DNA of 64,000 nucleotides. It comes from Desulfurispira natronophila (lineage in GTDB: Bacteria > Chrysiogenota > Chrysiogenetes > Chrysiogenales > Chrysiogenaceae). This document shows positions 63,680 through 64,000 of the stretch, piece by piece (the stretch's first letter is position 1; the number at the start of each line of letters is the position of its first letter). The DNA is taken from contig NZ_JACHID010000008.1 of the NCBI RefSeq assembly GCF_014203025.1, forward strand, positions 1 to 64,000, given 5' to 3'. Below the pieces are notes generated by a model. That model did not search any database. It had not been told where the DNA came from and was given only the letters and a program-made list of their open reading frames with translations. A program made the translations under genes and the position numbers.

Positions 63680-64000
63680 TTAACTACTGGAGGAGGTGCG
63701 TGCCGCTTGGCGAGGAGCGCGCCACATTATGGTAACCCGCACCAATCCAAGCAGACCTACCACCAGGAAGAACAGGCCGCGTATGCGGGGTGGCGTGTTG
63801 CCCTCGCTTATGTAGACAACGTCTTCATCAACATCCAGGGTGCCTTCACGGGCAATGTTGAGAATTTTTTGTCGGTTGCTTATGGCGACCCGTCCAGTTC
63901 CCACCAGGCCCTCAATATCATATTGGGGGTGAAAGGCGTCCCGGTTTTCCTCAAGGTAGCGATCTTTTTGCTCTTGTGTGTGTGAGCGGAAATGGTACTG
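63680..64000 (-). CDS. C-terminal part of an unidentified protein with a membrane segment (truncated by the window end)
   Basis: The minus-strand frame is open from the window edge to a stop at 63680, giving about 106 residues: a charged hydrophilic part with SISN-like RVAISNRQKILNIAREGTL, then a Gly-Leu-Val-rich hydrophobic stretch (about 79-95, GLFFLVVGLLGLVRV) and a short basic tail. The start is outside the window. I recognise no family. It is likely a tail-anchored membrane protein. Confidence 0.55.
   Translation of the reverse strand, partial: QYHFRSHTQEQKDRYLEENRDAFHPQYDIEGLVGTGRVAISNRQKILNIAREGTLDVDEDVVYISEGNTPPRIRGLFFLVVGLLGLVRVTIMWRAPRQAARTSSSS

Overview
This 64 kb window is an ordinary-looking chromosomal segment of a Gram-negative, flagellated bacterium that probably respires with menaquinone. 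The outer membrane is shown by LPS core and Kdo genes (kdsB, hldE), a TonB-dependent cobalamin receptor and SecB. Menaquinone is made by the futalosine route (mqnB, mqnD). The mix of a mitochondrial-type citrate synthase, an IRP1-type aconitase, pyruvate phosphate dikinase, mqn genes and a cobalamin transporter with a fused extra domain suggests a deltaproteobacterial, Deferribacteres or Chrysiogenota-like anaerobe. My best guess is Chrysiogenota (Desulfurispirillum-like), held loosely because I ran no search. I saw no insertion sequence, prophage, CRISPR array or tRNA gene.

Layout. 1-150: 3' end of a 5S rRNA and its terminator, so an rRNA operon lies to the left. 178-8.6 kb: a HATPase-receiver-PP2C signalling protein, a lytic transglycosylase, a thioesterase, ppdK and a cytochrome b5/DUF2231 membrane protein. 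8.7-13.1 kb: aconitase and citrate synthase, convergent. 13.2-17.6 kb: small heat shock protein, mqnB, mqnD, rlmB, an O-methyltransferase and a sigma-70 family factor. 17.6-22.0 kb: a YfaZ-like outer membrane protein, purB, a divergent GntR/FCD regulator and purD. 22.2-26 kb: small membrane proteins and a WbpB/WbpE-like nucleotide-sugar pair. 26.5-31.6 kb: glmU, an unusual pseudopilin and a coupled TPR-HDOD-GAF trio. 31.6-32.1 kb: an intergenic region with three perfect DnaA boxes. 32.2-40.6 kb: secB, elbB, slyD, upp-uraA, trpDCF-gluQ and an SDR. 40.8-43.5 kb: a very large flagellin and a relic leader copy. 43.9-49.2 kb: cobalamin riboswitch and btuBFCD. 49.1-63.4 kb: a long minus-strand run of LPS genes (kdsB, SDR, hldE), an M16 homologue, purN-purM, a receiver protein with an acidic linker, dgt, ftsZ-ftsA-ftsQ, ddl and an alanine-type aminotransferase.

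How the parts fit. The GntR regulator sits between purB and purD, and an 11-bp box in its own upstream region recurs over the citrate synthase promoter; this suggests one regulator touching purine synthesis and the TCA entry point. The cell-division block joins D-Ala-D-Ala synthesis (aminotransferase, ddl) to the divisome (ftsQ, ftsA, ftsZ). The cobalamin block is a complete import route under a B12 riboswitch with a predicted RBS-masking hairpin. No single spectacular unknown system is evident. The best leads are the DnaA-box cluster, the shared operator, the receiver/acidic/PopZ-like protein, the BtuD fusion, the pseudopilin with a second membrane segment and the HATPase-REC-PP2C fusion.
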